Made by a program: the position numbers and the translations under genes. The notes under the pieces were generated by a model. That model made no database searches and was not told the DNA's origin. It saw only the letters and a list, made by a program, of their open reading frames with translations. From NCBI GenBank assembly GCA_947652615.1, contig CANTDX010000026.1:1-43428 (forward strand): a stretch of 43,428 nt of DNA. The letters are read 5' to 3'. Below, one piece after another: positions 17,103 to 25,576 of the stretch (the stretch's first letter is position 1; each line of letters opens with the position of its first letter). This stretch comes from an uncultured Dorea sp. (GTDB lineage Bacteria; Bacillota; Clostridia; Lachnospirales; Lachnospiraceae).

Positions 17103-18240
17103 AGGATTTCTACTCATCACCAAACGGAATATCCATATGATGTTCCTGTATATCGCGATCTTTCTGACCATTGCCATCGCAGCGCAGAAGATGACGGGAG
17201 GCAACCAGAGCGGCTTCAAACAGGAGAGCCTTAATATCGCCGTGATCGACCGGGACGGCGGTAAGCTTGCCAGAGGACTTGCCGATTATCTTGCGCAGTA
17301 CCACACGCTGGTAGACCTTCCTGACGATCCATCCGTGATCCAGGACCGCATGTTCTATCGGGAGGTTTATTATATCGTAACCATTCCGGAGGATTTTGAA
17401 GACAGATGCCTGTACGGAGACGAACTGCTGCCGGTCACCAAGGTTCCGGGCAGCAACAGCGGATTCTACGTGGACCAGCAGATCAATACATTTCTAAATG
17501 ATGTCCGGGTCATGGCAGCCAGCGGATTCTCTCTTGCAGACGCCGTCGCAGAGGTGATCGACAACAGTAAGGATACCGCACAGGTGACGATGCTTGACAA
17601 GAATGGCTTCGGCGGGGAACAACCTCTGCATGCAGTCATGTTCCAGTTCATCCCCTACATCCTGATCTCCATCCTCTGCTACTCCTTAGGAGCGATCATG
17701 ATCGCGTTCCACAACCCGGATGTGAAGAGACGGATGATGTGCTCGGCAATCCCCGTCCGCAGACAGAATCACCAGTTGGTGCTTGGATATATCCTGGTAG
17801 GCATCATCGTCTGGATCATCTGCACCCTCATGCCGTTCCTGTTATATGGGAAGGACTTTGTAAATGATCCGAATATGCCGTATTACCTGCTCAACAGTTT
17901 CCTGATGACGCTGGTATCCCTGTCCCTTGCCTTCCTGGTGAGCACTCTGATCAGCCGCGACGAACTGATCAGCGCCGTCGTCAACGTCATCTCCCTTGGA
18001 ATGTCCTTCTTATGCGGCGTGTTCGTCGACCTCGATATCCTTGGCAAAGGAGTCCGGACCTTCGCCCAGTTCCTCCCTGTATACTGGTACGAACTGGCGA
18101 ATAACCTTCTGGCGGGCAATCAGAGCCTAAGCCGCGCACAGACCGTCTCACTCCTCACTGACTATGGTATGCAGCTATTGTTCGCCGCCGCGATCCTTGG
18201 GGTTGCCCTGGTGATCTCACGGAACCGGCGGACGGCTTAA
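17089..18240 (+). CDS. ABC-2 type permease, second subunit (LnrN-like)
   Basis: This 383-residue protein has the same topology as the preceding permease: one N-terminal membrane segment (about 15-32), an outer domain of about 165 residues, then about five membrane segments to the C-terminus. The ATG overlaps the previous gene and has AAGGAGGGAACGCT ahead. The two permeases are diverged paralogues. No terminator is visible in the 16 bases before the convergent glycosyltransferase gene. Confidence 0.87.
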   Translation: MTVFKGFLLITKRNIHMMFLYIAIFLTIAIAAQKMTGGNQSGFKQESLNIAVIDRDGGKLARGLADYLAQYHTLVDLPDDPSVIQDRMFYREVYYIVTIPEDFEDRCLYGDELLPVTKVPGSNSGFYVDQQINTFLNDVRVMAASGFSLADAVAEVIDNSKDTAQVTMLDKNGFGGEQPLHAVMFQFIPYILISILCYSLGAIMIAFHNPDVKRRMMCSAIPVRRQNHQLVLGYILVGIIVWIICTLMPFLLYGKDFVNDPNMPYYLLNSFLMTLVSLSLAFLVSTLISRDELISAVVNVISLGMSFLCGVFVDLDILGKGVRTFAQFLPVYWYELANNLLAGNQSLSRAQTVSLLTDYGMQLLFAAAILGVALVISRNRRTA

Positions 18241-18256
18241 TTCGGCAGACAGCACA

Positions 18257-19261
18257 CTAGTCCTGCCAGTTCAGATACTTCTTCACATTCGTCCTGATCT
18301 TCTTATAATGGTCCCGGCAGTTGACCCAGTTTGGATCGATCAACTGCCGTTCCATCTTCTTGATCTCGCCGTAGTTGCGCACATACAGCCACAGCATGAT
18401 GAAATAATAAGGCGACAGGAATCTTAAGAGCCTTACGAAATAATTCGAACTCATCCTCACATACGCCGACTTCTCCTGCCAGGAGAGCATCATCCGATGC
18501 CAGGCCGAGGGTTCCGATGCCTTCGCGGCCCTGCACAGCTTGGCAATCTCTCTGTTGTGCAGCAGCCTGGTCGGACTGTGGAAATTCGAGATGGAATGCT
18601 CCGAGATCCGGTACAGGACCATGGGGCGGTTCACATAGCAGACGCGGATGTCCGCACGTTCCTCTAAGATTTTCTGGAAGCATGCCCGGTCATTGGCCGT
18701 CCGGTACCGCAGAATGAAGTCATAGACCTCTTCTGTCAGCAGAGACTTCCTGTACACCGCCGTTCCCATGATGGGACATCCAAGCTTGATCGCCCGGTGC
18801 AGGCATTTCCGCCCGATGATCTCCTGCAGCACCACCTCCAGATAAGTATTGTGGGACCGGATCATCTCTCCGGCCCCGGTGAATTTGATAAAGGCCGTAC
18901 ATACGATATCATGATCCTTAAGCTTCTCCGTAATCTCGAACAGATTGTCAGGGGCTAGCAGATCGTCCCCGTTCAGCACGACGAACCGTTTCCCCGCCAC
19001 ATGCTTCAAGGCGTCCACATAGTTCTGGCATATACCCAGATTATTCTCCCGGAAGATCTTGCCTGTCTTCGCAAATAATCCCCGGTTCCTGCTGATCCAC
19101 TGCCTGATCACTTCCTGGCTTCCGTCCGTCGAGGCATCGTCCGTTACGATCAGTTGGAACTTCTGATCCCCTCCAAAGCTCTCGATCTGATATCGGATGC
19201 TCTCCAACGCATATAAGATCACATCCGCCTGATTATAACATGTCACTATGAATGTAAACAT
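18257..19261 (-). CDS. Family 2 glycosyltransferase
   Basis: This 334-residue GT-A-fold enzyme has an N-terminal FIVTCYNQ strand, DDAS (41-44) for nucleotide binding and NGDD (97-100) in the DxD position for metal-sugar binding. Basic and aromatic residues near the C-terminus suggest membrane contact. It would add one sugar to a cell-surface glycan at the inner face of the membrane. The gene is monocistronic on this strand, with its own promoter at 19291-19320, and lies divergent from another GT2 gene. Donor and acceptor cannot be read from the sequence. Confidence 0.85.
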   Translation of the reverse strand: MFTFIVTCYNQADVILYALESIRYQIESFGGDQKFQLIVTDDASTDGSQEVIRQWISRNRGLFAKTGKIFRENNLGICQNYVDALKHVAGKRFVVLNGDDLLAPDNLFEITEKLKDHDIVCTAFIKFTGAGEMIRSHNTYLEVVLQEIIGRKCLHRAIKLGCPIMGTAVYRKSLLTEEVYDFILRYRTANDRACFQKILEERADIRVCYVNRPMVLYRISEHSISNFHSPTRLLHNREIAKLCRAAKASEPSAWHRMMLSWQEKSAYVRMSSNYFVRLLRFLSPYYFIMLWLYVRNYGEIKKMERQLIDPNWVNCRDHYKKIRTNVKKYLNWQD

Positions 19262-19290
19262 ATTCCTGCCCCCTTATCAACTATATCCCA

Positions 19291-19320
19291 AGTATATCAT
19301 AAGGATTCCCTCTCATTCAA
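19291..19320 (-). promoter_or_regulatory. Promoter of the 18257-19261 glycosyltransferase gene
   Basis: On the minus strand TTGAAT (19320-19315), 18 bases, TATACT (19296-19291), about 30 bases ahead of the ATG. GGGGGCAGG serves as the ribosome-binding site. Confidence 0.5.
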
Positions 19321-19339
19321 GCATACACATCTGAAATTG

Positions 19340-19368
19340 TTGCACATTTCCTTTATTTATACTATTAT
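19340..19368 (+). promoter_or_regulatory. Promoter of the 19414-20466 glycosyltransferase gene
   Basis: TTGCAC (19340-19345), 17 bases, TATTAT (19363-19368), 45 bases before the ATG. The two promoters in this gap fire away from each other. Confidence 0.5.
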
Positions 19369-19413
19369 GATAGAAAACACTTATCACTATAAATAATAGA
19401 AAGGACAAACTCC

Positions 19414-20466
19414 ATGATCTCTGTTATCATTCCTGTATACAATGCTGAAAAATACTTAGACCGCTGTATTGATTCTGTCTTAAGTTCTACATATACGGAT
19501 TTCGAACTCCTGCTGATCAATGATGGTTCCACTGACCAAAGTCTCGATATCTGCCGCAAGTATAAGGAACAGGACAGCCGCATCACACTGATCAGCCAGA
19601 AGAACCAGGGCGTCTGCGCCGCACGGAACTTAGGTCTTCGTGTATGCAGGGGCGACTGGATCATCTTCATTGATTCCGACGACTATATTTCCAGTGATTT
19701 CCTGGAGATGACTGCATGCGCCAAGTACCAGGACAAGGATCTGCTGCTGTTTGATTTTGAAGGTTCTGGGGAAAATGCTGCAGAAGATGCTGTTACAGAA
19801 GATTCAGACTTTTCCGTTATATATTATGGGAAGGAAGATATGCACGAACTGATCCGAAGGATTCTCGTACCAGAGAAACTGATAAAAGACGGTAACACAG
19901 ATTTCCGCACCCCCTGTGCAAGAGCATACAGAAAATCCATCATAGAACAATATTCAATCCGATTCTCCCGGAATATCACCATCGGGGAAGATCTGCTCTT
20001 TAATCTGGCATACCAGTTAAGAGCCGATTCCTGTGTGTACATCCCCAAGCCCGTCTATCATTATGACATGCATCAGGGCTCCTCATCACGAAGCTTCAAC
20101 CCCAAGCTTTGGGAAAACCATATAAGATTACAGAGACAGGTGAAGGAACTCCTTGAGAAATGTTCTGCTTTTTCATGCTTTGAGAATGCCTATTACTCCT
20201 ATTCACTGGAGAACCTGACCTATGTCCTGATCCATGGAATCTTCAGCCCTCACAGTACCAGATCATACCGTGAGAACTGCAGATTATGCGCCAGGATGCA
20301 GAAGAACAAGATCTATCGAGAAGCTATGAAATACAATCTGAGAAACGGGATCCTGCCAAGGAAGATTCTTGTATGCTTCTTCCGGTTTCGGTGTTATCCG
20401 GCCGTACATATGATCAGCCGGATCAGTTATATCTATCTTGAAAATAAGGAGACGAGCCGCCGATAG
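19414..20466 (+). CDS. Family 2 glycosyltransferase
   Basis: This 350-residue GT2 shows the N-terminal VIIPVYNAEKYL, NDGST (36-40), GVCAARNLGL and DSDD (87-90), followed by a GED-type acidic motif (ITIGEDLLF) in the catalytic region. AGAAAGGACAAACTCC precedes the ATG. It is the only plus-strand gene in this part of the locus and its composition looks slightly more AT-rich than its neighbours. Its last 34 bases overlap the end of the convergent GT2 gene. Its sugar specificity is unknown. Confidence 0.88.
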   Translation: MISVIIPVYNAEKYLDRCIDSVLSSTYTDFELLLINDGSTDQSLDICRKYKEQDSRITLISQKNQGVCAARNLGLRVCRGDWIIFIDSDDYISSDFLEMTACAKYQDKDLLLFDFEGSGENAAEDAVTEDSDFSVIYYGKEDMHELIRRILVPEKLIKDGNTDFRTPCARAYRKSIIEQYSIRFSRNITIGEDLLFNLAYQLRADSCVYIPKPVYHYDMHQGSSSRSFNPKLWENHIRLQRQVKELLEKCSAFSCFENAYYSYSLENLTYVLIHGIFSPHSTRSYRENCRLCARMQKNKIYREAMKYNLRNGILPRKILVCFFRFRCYPAVHMISRISYIYLENKETSRR

Positions 20467-21446
20467 ACCGGATAGACCTTCTCCTCCACCCACTCATTCA
20501 CAAAATACAGCCAGATAATCTCCTTCAAGGCTTCCGTAAGATGGAATCCCCCGTACTTACGCAGCAGGCGCAGCGCACGGAGCGCCTGTTTCTTACGCCC
20601 GTATTTCAGCGCGATTTTATATCTGCGTCCTGCCTTCCAGCAGGCGATCCGCTTAAGGGACTGCTGGTCCCTGATCCCGCAGATCTTCGCGATCTCATCC
20701 ACCAGCTTCTCATAATCACTGTACTTCTTCTCCTCCTGCGCCCGGGTAAGCGCAGTCCTTGAGTGGCTGCCGCTTCGGATAGAAACTCCGTATAACTCCT
20801 CCCGGATCGTCGGGCAGGCATGCCGGTACATGAAGGGCAGAAGCATCTGGAAATTCTGTCCCACGCCATACTCCGGAATCCGGCGGTCCGGATAAATATC
20901 GAAGAACTCTGCCGTCCGCAGCATATAGCACCCGCAGCAGACGAAGGTCTTCGATTCCAGGATGTCCCAGAACAGATCCGTCTTCGCAAGATCCCCTCTC
21001 TGCTCATCTGCCTTCTCGCTGCGCTCGCCGGTAACGGCATCATAATAATAGGACAAGGACCGCACACACTGAATCTCCGGATGCGCACACAGATATGCTG
21101 CCCGTCTGCTCACTGACTCCGGCTTCAGCACATCATCACTGTCCGGCCAGATCAGGTATTCTCCGGTCACGTACGGTAATCCCTGGTTGATAGCCGCGGA
21201 AGCATTCTTATGCTCCGCCTGTACGATCCGGTATTCGTATCCCCTGCCGGCGAATTTCTCCCGATAGTCCCTGGCAATCTGGATGGTTCTGTCCTCAGAG
21301 CCATCATCTACCAGGATCATCTCGATCTGGGGATAATCCTGTGCCAACACCGAATCCAACATCTTCGCAAGATGCGTTTCTCCGTTATATACAGGTGTAA
21401 CTATTGATACCCTGCCTTTCTCTCCACAGAACTCCGTGTCTTTCAT
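20433..21446 (-). CDS. Family 2 glycosyltransferase
   Basis: This 337-residue GT2 has VSIVTPVYNGE at residues 13-23, DDGS (47-50), and PDSDDVL with the metal-binding DSDD at 102-105. A lysine- and arginine-rich C-terminal tail follows, ending in a hydrophobic stretch that may touch the membrane. Its start overlaps the stop of the GHL10 gene by 4 bases, so it is the last gene of the operon that begins with the GT2-pyruvyltransferase fusion at 27817. Its end overlaps the convergent GT2 gene. Confidence 0.88.
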   Translation of the reverse strand: MKDTEFCGEKGRVSIVTPVYNGETHLAKMLDSVLAQDYPQIEMILVDDGSEDRTIQIARDYREKFAGRGYEYRIVQAEHKNASAAINQGLPYVTGEYLIWPDSDDVLKPESVSRRAAYLCAHPEIQCVRSLSYYYDAVTGERSEKADEQRGDLAKTDLFWDILESKTFVCCGCYMLRTAEFFDIYPDRRIPEYGVGQNFQMLLPFMYRHACPTIREELYGVSIRSGSHSRTALTRAQEEKKYSDYEKLVDEIAKICGIRDQQSLKRIACWKAGRRYKIALKYGRKKQALRALRLLRKYGGFHLTEALKEIIWLYFVNEWVEEKVYPVYRRLVSLFSR

Positions 21447-22705
21447 TCCACACTCTCCTCCTGCTCTCTATCCGGATACGCATCCTTCAGCACCCGCTGA
21501 ATATCCGGGCTGTCAGCAGTAAACCGATAACGGAAATGTATCGTCCCGCCAACCTTCGCGTTCTCCTTGCCGGCCTCCATCTGAGCCGCAAGCTCCCGTC
21601 CGCCGTACCACGGGCTGCCGGCCTCACTTCCTTCCTCTACCGTCTTATAATCCGCAAGTCCGATAAATAGCTCCACATCGTCCCGGTCCGCTTCCTTGAA
21701 CACTTCCGTCCACCAGTCAAGCAGCACCGTGAAATCCGCCCACTCATCTCCACTCGCCCAGTAGAGCTGCGGCGCAAGATAATCTACCCAGCCTTCTCTC
21801 ACCCATTCTCTGGTATCTGCAAATAACACATAATAAGAAGAATAATCACTGGTCGTAGCGCTTCCCTCCGGGTCCATGTAATCGCTGGCCCACACTCCCG
21901 CAGGGCTGATACCGAATTCAATCTCCGGATCGGCTTCATGAAGCTGTTCATCCAGGCTCTTCACCAGAGTATTCACGTTGTCTCTCCGCCAGTCACCGAT
22001 ATCCGGGAAATCCTTCCCATACTTATTATAAGAATTGATATCGTTAAAATTCGACCCCGGATAAAAATAATCATCCAGATGGATCCCGTCAACCTCATAA
22101 TTCTGAACGATCTCCAGCGCACCGTCGATCACGAGCTGGCGCACCTCCGGAAGCGCCGGGTCAAAATAATAACCGGCCCCGTACTGGATCACCCAGTCGG
22201 GATGCTGTCTTGCTGGAGATGCTTCAGCCAGGCCGTCCCACTCGTTCTGATTCCTGGCGATCCGGTAGGGATTAAGCCATGCATGCAGCTCTATATTCCT
22301 CTCATGCGCCTTCTCCACCCAGTAAGCCAGCGGATCGAATTCAGAATCAGGCGCCGCCCCCTGCTGTCCGGTCAGGAAACTGCTCCATGGATAGAAGGCC
22401 GACTTGTAAAACGCATCCGAACAGGGACGTACCTGCAGGAATACCGCGTTAAATCCGCTCTCATCCACATCCTCAAGTATCGTATCCGCCTGGTATTTCA
22501 ACTGTTCCGCAGAAGTGGTCGCAGTGACAGGGTAATCTAAGTTCACCACTGTAGACACCCAGACTCCCCTGAGTTCCTGGTCTATCTCTCTCTTCGTCAA
22601 TACCTTCTCTTCTATCACAACCTTTCCCGCCTGTATGTACAACAGGCATACCATACCGATTACCAGTACAGAACAGGCAATCTTAACAATCCATGAACTT
22701 TTCAT
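21443..22705 (-). CDS. Membrane-anchored GHL10 (DUF187) glycoside-hydrolase-like protein
   Basis: This 420-residue protein starts with a basic residue pair and a hydrophobic segment (about 8-27) acting as signal or anchor. A GHL10/DUF187 barrel domain follows (LRGVWVSTVVNLDYP near 45, FLQVRPCSDAFY, HAWLNPYRI, and YEVDGIHLDDYFYPG with acidic catalytic-candidate residues). Family members are putative outside-facing glycoside hydrolases acting on cell-envelope or exopolysaccharides. It lies between an ABC exporter and a GT2, so it may trim or process the polymer made by this locus. Activity of the family is largely unproven. Confidence 0.88.
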   Translation of the reverse strand: MKSSWIVKIACSVLVIGMVCLLYIQAGKVVIEEKVLTKREIDQELRGVWVSTVVNLDYPVTATTSAEQLKYQADTILEDVDESGFNAVFLQVRPCSDAFYKSAFYPWSSFLTGQQGAAPDSEFDPLAYWVEKAHERNIELHAWLNPYRIARNQNEWDGLAEASPARQHPDWVIQYGAGYYFDPALPEVRQLVIDGALEIVQNYEVDGIHLDDYFYPGSNFNDINSYNKYGKDFPDIGDWRRDNVNTLVKSLDEQLHEADPEIEFGISPAGVWASDYMDPEGSATTSDYSSYYVLFADTREWVREGWVDYLAPQLYWASGDEWADFTVLLDWWTEVFKEADRDDVELFIGLADYKTVEEGSEAGSPWYGGRELAAQMEAGKENAKVGGTIHFRYRFTADSPDIQRVLKDAYPDREQEESVE

Positions 22706-22743
22706 CTGTGAGCATCCTTTCCATTCATTCTTTTCGCCGCCGA

Positions 22744-24447
22744 TTATTTCACCTGCACGATCTTCTGGTTCTCGATCTTATAGACCACATCACACTCATT
22801 TGCAAGGCTCATATGATGCGTCACCATCAGAAGCGTCTTATTCCCCTTCACCTGGCGGATCGAGTCGATCACAGCTCTCTCCGTCTCCATATCAAGGGCC
22901 GCCGTCGCCTCATCCATGACCAGAAGCTCGAAGTCCTTGTATAACGCCCTTGCGAGGGCAACCCTCTGCCGCTGTCCCCCTGAGATCGCCGTCCCGTTCT
23001 CCCCGATCAGCGTATGGACTCCGTCCGGCATCCGGGCAACATCCTCCCAGATCTGGGCGCACCTTAGGCATTCCTCCACTCTCGCATCATCGATCTGGTT
23101 CTCATCCTCGAAGAACGCCACATTGTTCCGGATCGTCTCGCCGTTTAGATAGACCGTCTGGGGGATATAACATACCAGATCGCCCATACTGGCCTTGCAG
23201 GGGCCTTCCGAATCCCTATGAGCCACAATATCATAATCATCATAGAATACATGCCCTCCCTGAGGCTTCAATAACCCCAGGATCAGATCCAAGAATGTGG
23301 TCTTCCCCGCACCCGAAGCTCCGATAACGGCAATGGAACACCCAACCGGGATATCTATGGAAGCATCCTCGAAGATCTTCCTTCCCTCCACATAACCGAA
23401 GGTCAGATCCCTCACCGATAACCCTTCCTCGAAGGTCAGCTTCTTCTTGCGGATCCCTTCGGATCTTCTCTCTTCCTCCTTGATCCTCTCATAACCGGCA
23501 ATACTTTCTCTCAAAGATGCATAGGGCTTCTTGGCGAATTCTACATTATTCAGTCCACTTAACACACTGTATGCCATGGGAAGCATCCGAACCAGAGCCG
23601 TGATATACACGACCATAGGCGCAAGGATCGCCGCCAGATTAGATCCCACCAGCAGAATGATGGCAAGCACGGTGAACATCGCCGCCATAATGGAATTCTG
23701 CATGATGACGCTGATACTGTCAATCTTATACCTGTATTCTCCCTGCACCTTTGCATAACCGCTGCTGGCGTCCTGATATTTGGACAGGACAAACGCCGAG
23801 CGGTCATCCATCTTCATCTCCTTAAAAGACCCAAATGCGATCGTGATCTGTGAATTCGCCTTGATGGCATAGGCCCTGCTCTTCTCTCCATAGGCGATCA
23901 TCTGTGCCCGCGTCCTAAGGAACACAAGTGCCATAAGCGCCACCAGTATCAGACTGCTTACAACGCCGATCCACTTGGACACATAGATCAGTACCACCCC
24001 ATAGCCTGCCATGGTGATGCCATTAACCCAGATCCCGATACAGTCCACGATGATCTGGATACAGCTCGTGGTATCGTTGCGCACCATTGTAAGCGCCTGC
24101 ATCGCACTCTTCTTGTTATGCTCGCTTAAGTCCTCCTTGATCAGCTGCTCATAGATCTTAAGCGACAATCTCTGCGCGCCGTTGTAAATGAACCGGTTAG
24201 ATATCTTACATTTATACAATTCAAAGAAGGCTTTCAGAAGCGACAGGATCACCATAAAGAGTGTAAATGAGATCAGCCGGGGGGAAGCCTGATTCGCCCG
24301 TACCACGATATTGATCACATAGATGATCACTGAGAAGCTGAATACATCCACCACAGGACTTAACAGTCCGGCGAACAGAAGCATTTTCCACGTCCGCTGC
24401 TCCTTCTTCTCCAACACTCCCGTCAAATACCTGAACATCTCTAACAT
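22744..24447 (-). CDS. ABC exporter, fused membrane and ATPase domains (MsbA/PglK-like)
   Basis: This 567-residue half-transporter has about six membrane segments in residues 20-300, then a nucleotide-binding domain with Walker A GASGAGKT (376-383), signature ISGGQ (488-492), Walker B LLVMDE (508-513) and the H-loop THHMSL. As a homodimer it would flip a lipid-linked saccharide or other lipid across the membrane. Its place among glycosyltransferases supports the lipid-linked sugar role. The start overlaps the FrhB-like gene by 7 bases; a second ATG three codons on is equally possible. The GHL10 gene starts 38 bases after it. Confidence 0.9.
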   Translation of the reverse strand: MLEMFRYLTGVLEKKEQRTWKMLLFAGLLSPVVDVFSFSVIIYVINIVVRANQASPRLISFTLFMVILSLLKAFFELYKCKISNRFIYNGAQRLSLKIYEQLIKEDLSEHNKKSAMQALTMVRNDTTSCIQIIVDCIGIWVNGITMAGYGVVLIYVSKWIGVVSSLILVALMALVFLRTRAQMIAYGEKSRAYAIKANSQITIAFGSFKEMKMDDRSAFVLSKYQDASSGYAKVQGEYRYKIDSISVIMQNSIMAAMFTVLAIILLVGSNLAAILAPMVVYITALVRMLPMAYSVLSGLNNVEFAKKPYASLRESIAGYERIKEEERRSEGIRKKKLTFEEGLSVRDLTFGYVEGRKIFEDASIDIPVGCSIAVIGASGAGKTTFLDLILGLLKPQGGHVFYDDYDIVAHRDSEGPCKASMGDLVCYIPQTVYLNGETIRNNVAFFEDENQIDDARVEECLRCAQIWEDVARMPDGVHTLIGENGTAISGGQRQRVALARALYKDFELLVMDEATAALDMETERAVIDSIRQVKGNKTLLMVTHHMSLANECDVVYKIENQKIVQVK

Positions 24448-25562
24448 CCCTTTATCCTCCTTCGTACGTCCCTGGCGAACAATACCGCCGAGAATAACAC
24501 CGCAAACACAGGAAACGGCAGCATTCTGTAGAATGCCATAAACCCTTTCCTGCCCTTTGGCATAAGTGTCGGGCTGACCAGGCGCGGCTGAAGAACATCC
24601 TCCTCCTCACAGGCAAACCAGACTGTTTCTTCCTTTATGTCCTCCCACATGGCTCTTCCCTTCTCTGTATGGACGATTACCATGGATGTCCCCATCCCGT
24701 CGTCCATCTCCGGCTTCACCTTGTCAAGCCCCCAGAAATCACCGATCGTAAGATCACCGTTCCTCTTTGGCGTACAATACTTACAATTATAACAGGACGG
24801 ACGCACCGTGTCATCAGCAAAATACATCCGACAGTAGAGATTACTGTTCAGCTTCTCCGCGTATTCGGTTCCGTCTATCACATAAGAACAGACATGGCCA
24901 TTGTCCTGGTTCCGCTTATCCCGGAACGAAAAATCCGTCATCTTCCCCTTCTTCTTTCGCTCCAGGTATCTCACATAGGATCTCCAGACACCCGGAGACG
25001 GCACTCCATAGCAGACCAGATCCGCCGTCAGAAGCTTATCGTAAGATTGACCGAGATACAGCATTAATGCCTGCACCTGACAAGGCGTTCCGCAGAACAA
25101 CACCCACCGCTCCTTCTTAAGATATGCTTCAATCTTCCGGTATACGCCTCTTAAGTTACTCTGGACATATTTCGTCCTCTTAAGCCGTTCAAGCTCCGCC
25201 GGATTGCGGGCTTCTCTGTGCAGCACCCTCATATCCTTGGTATACGCCGCGCCGAAGACGACGCCCTGACGCCTGAATACATAGTCCGCCAGCAGCGGGA
25301 ACATCCCGCCGGACGAGCTTGCATGCCGGACCCTGTCATCCCTGGCCTGCACGCCAAGATATAACCGCTCTTGCTCCGCCCGTTCCTCCTTTTTCAGCGG
25401 GCAGACCTTCTCGCACCGCTTACAGTCAATACATTTCTCCTGATCTACTCTGGGATATAAGAATCCCTCCCGGTCCCATGCCATATGGATGGCTGCCGCA
25501 GGGCAGGCAGCCGCACAGGCGCTGCAGCCGCAGCATTCCTCTTTGTTCGTATATAGTTCCAT
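24441..25562 (-). CDS. FrhB-like Coenzyme F420 hydrogenase/dehydrogenase beta-subunit family protein
   Basis: This 373-residue protein begins with two ferredoxin-type [4Fe-4S] motifs (Cys10/13/16/20 and Cys44/47/50/54). It continues with the FrhB N- and C-terminal domains (SSGGMFPLLADY, FCGTPCQVQAL, CYNCKYC, GDFWGLDK). The ATG at 25562 is chosen because GGGAGGAGAGG stands just ahead, 14 bases after the previous stop; an ATG at 25580 overlapping that stop is the alternative. These proteins are common in exopolysaccharide loci next to polysaccharide pyruvyltransferases, as here, where they probably do redox chemistry unrelated to F420. The exact reaction is unknown. Confidence 0.88.
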   Translation of the reverse strand: MELYTNKEECCGCSACAAACPAAAIHMAWDREGFLYPRVDQEKCIDCKRCEKVCPLKKEERAEQERLYLGVQARDDRVRHASSSGGMFPLLADYVFRRQGVVFGAAYTKDMRVLHREARNPAELERLKRTKYVQSNLRGVYRKIEAYLKKERWVLFCGTPCQVQALMLYLGQSYDKLLTADLVCYGVPSPGVWRSYVRYLERKKKGKMTDFSFRDKRNQDNGHVCSYVIDGTEYAEKLNSNLYCRMYFADDTVRPSCYNCKYCTPKRNGDLTIGDFWGLDKVKPEMDDGMGTSMVIVHTEKGRAMWEDIKEETVWFACEEEDVLQPRLVSPTLMPKGRKGFMAFYRMLPFPVFAVLFSAVLFARDVRRRIKGC

Positions 25563-25576
25563 TCCTCTCCTCCCAG

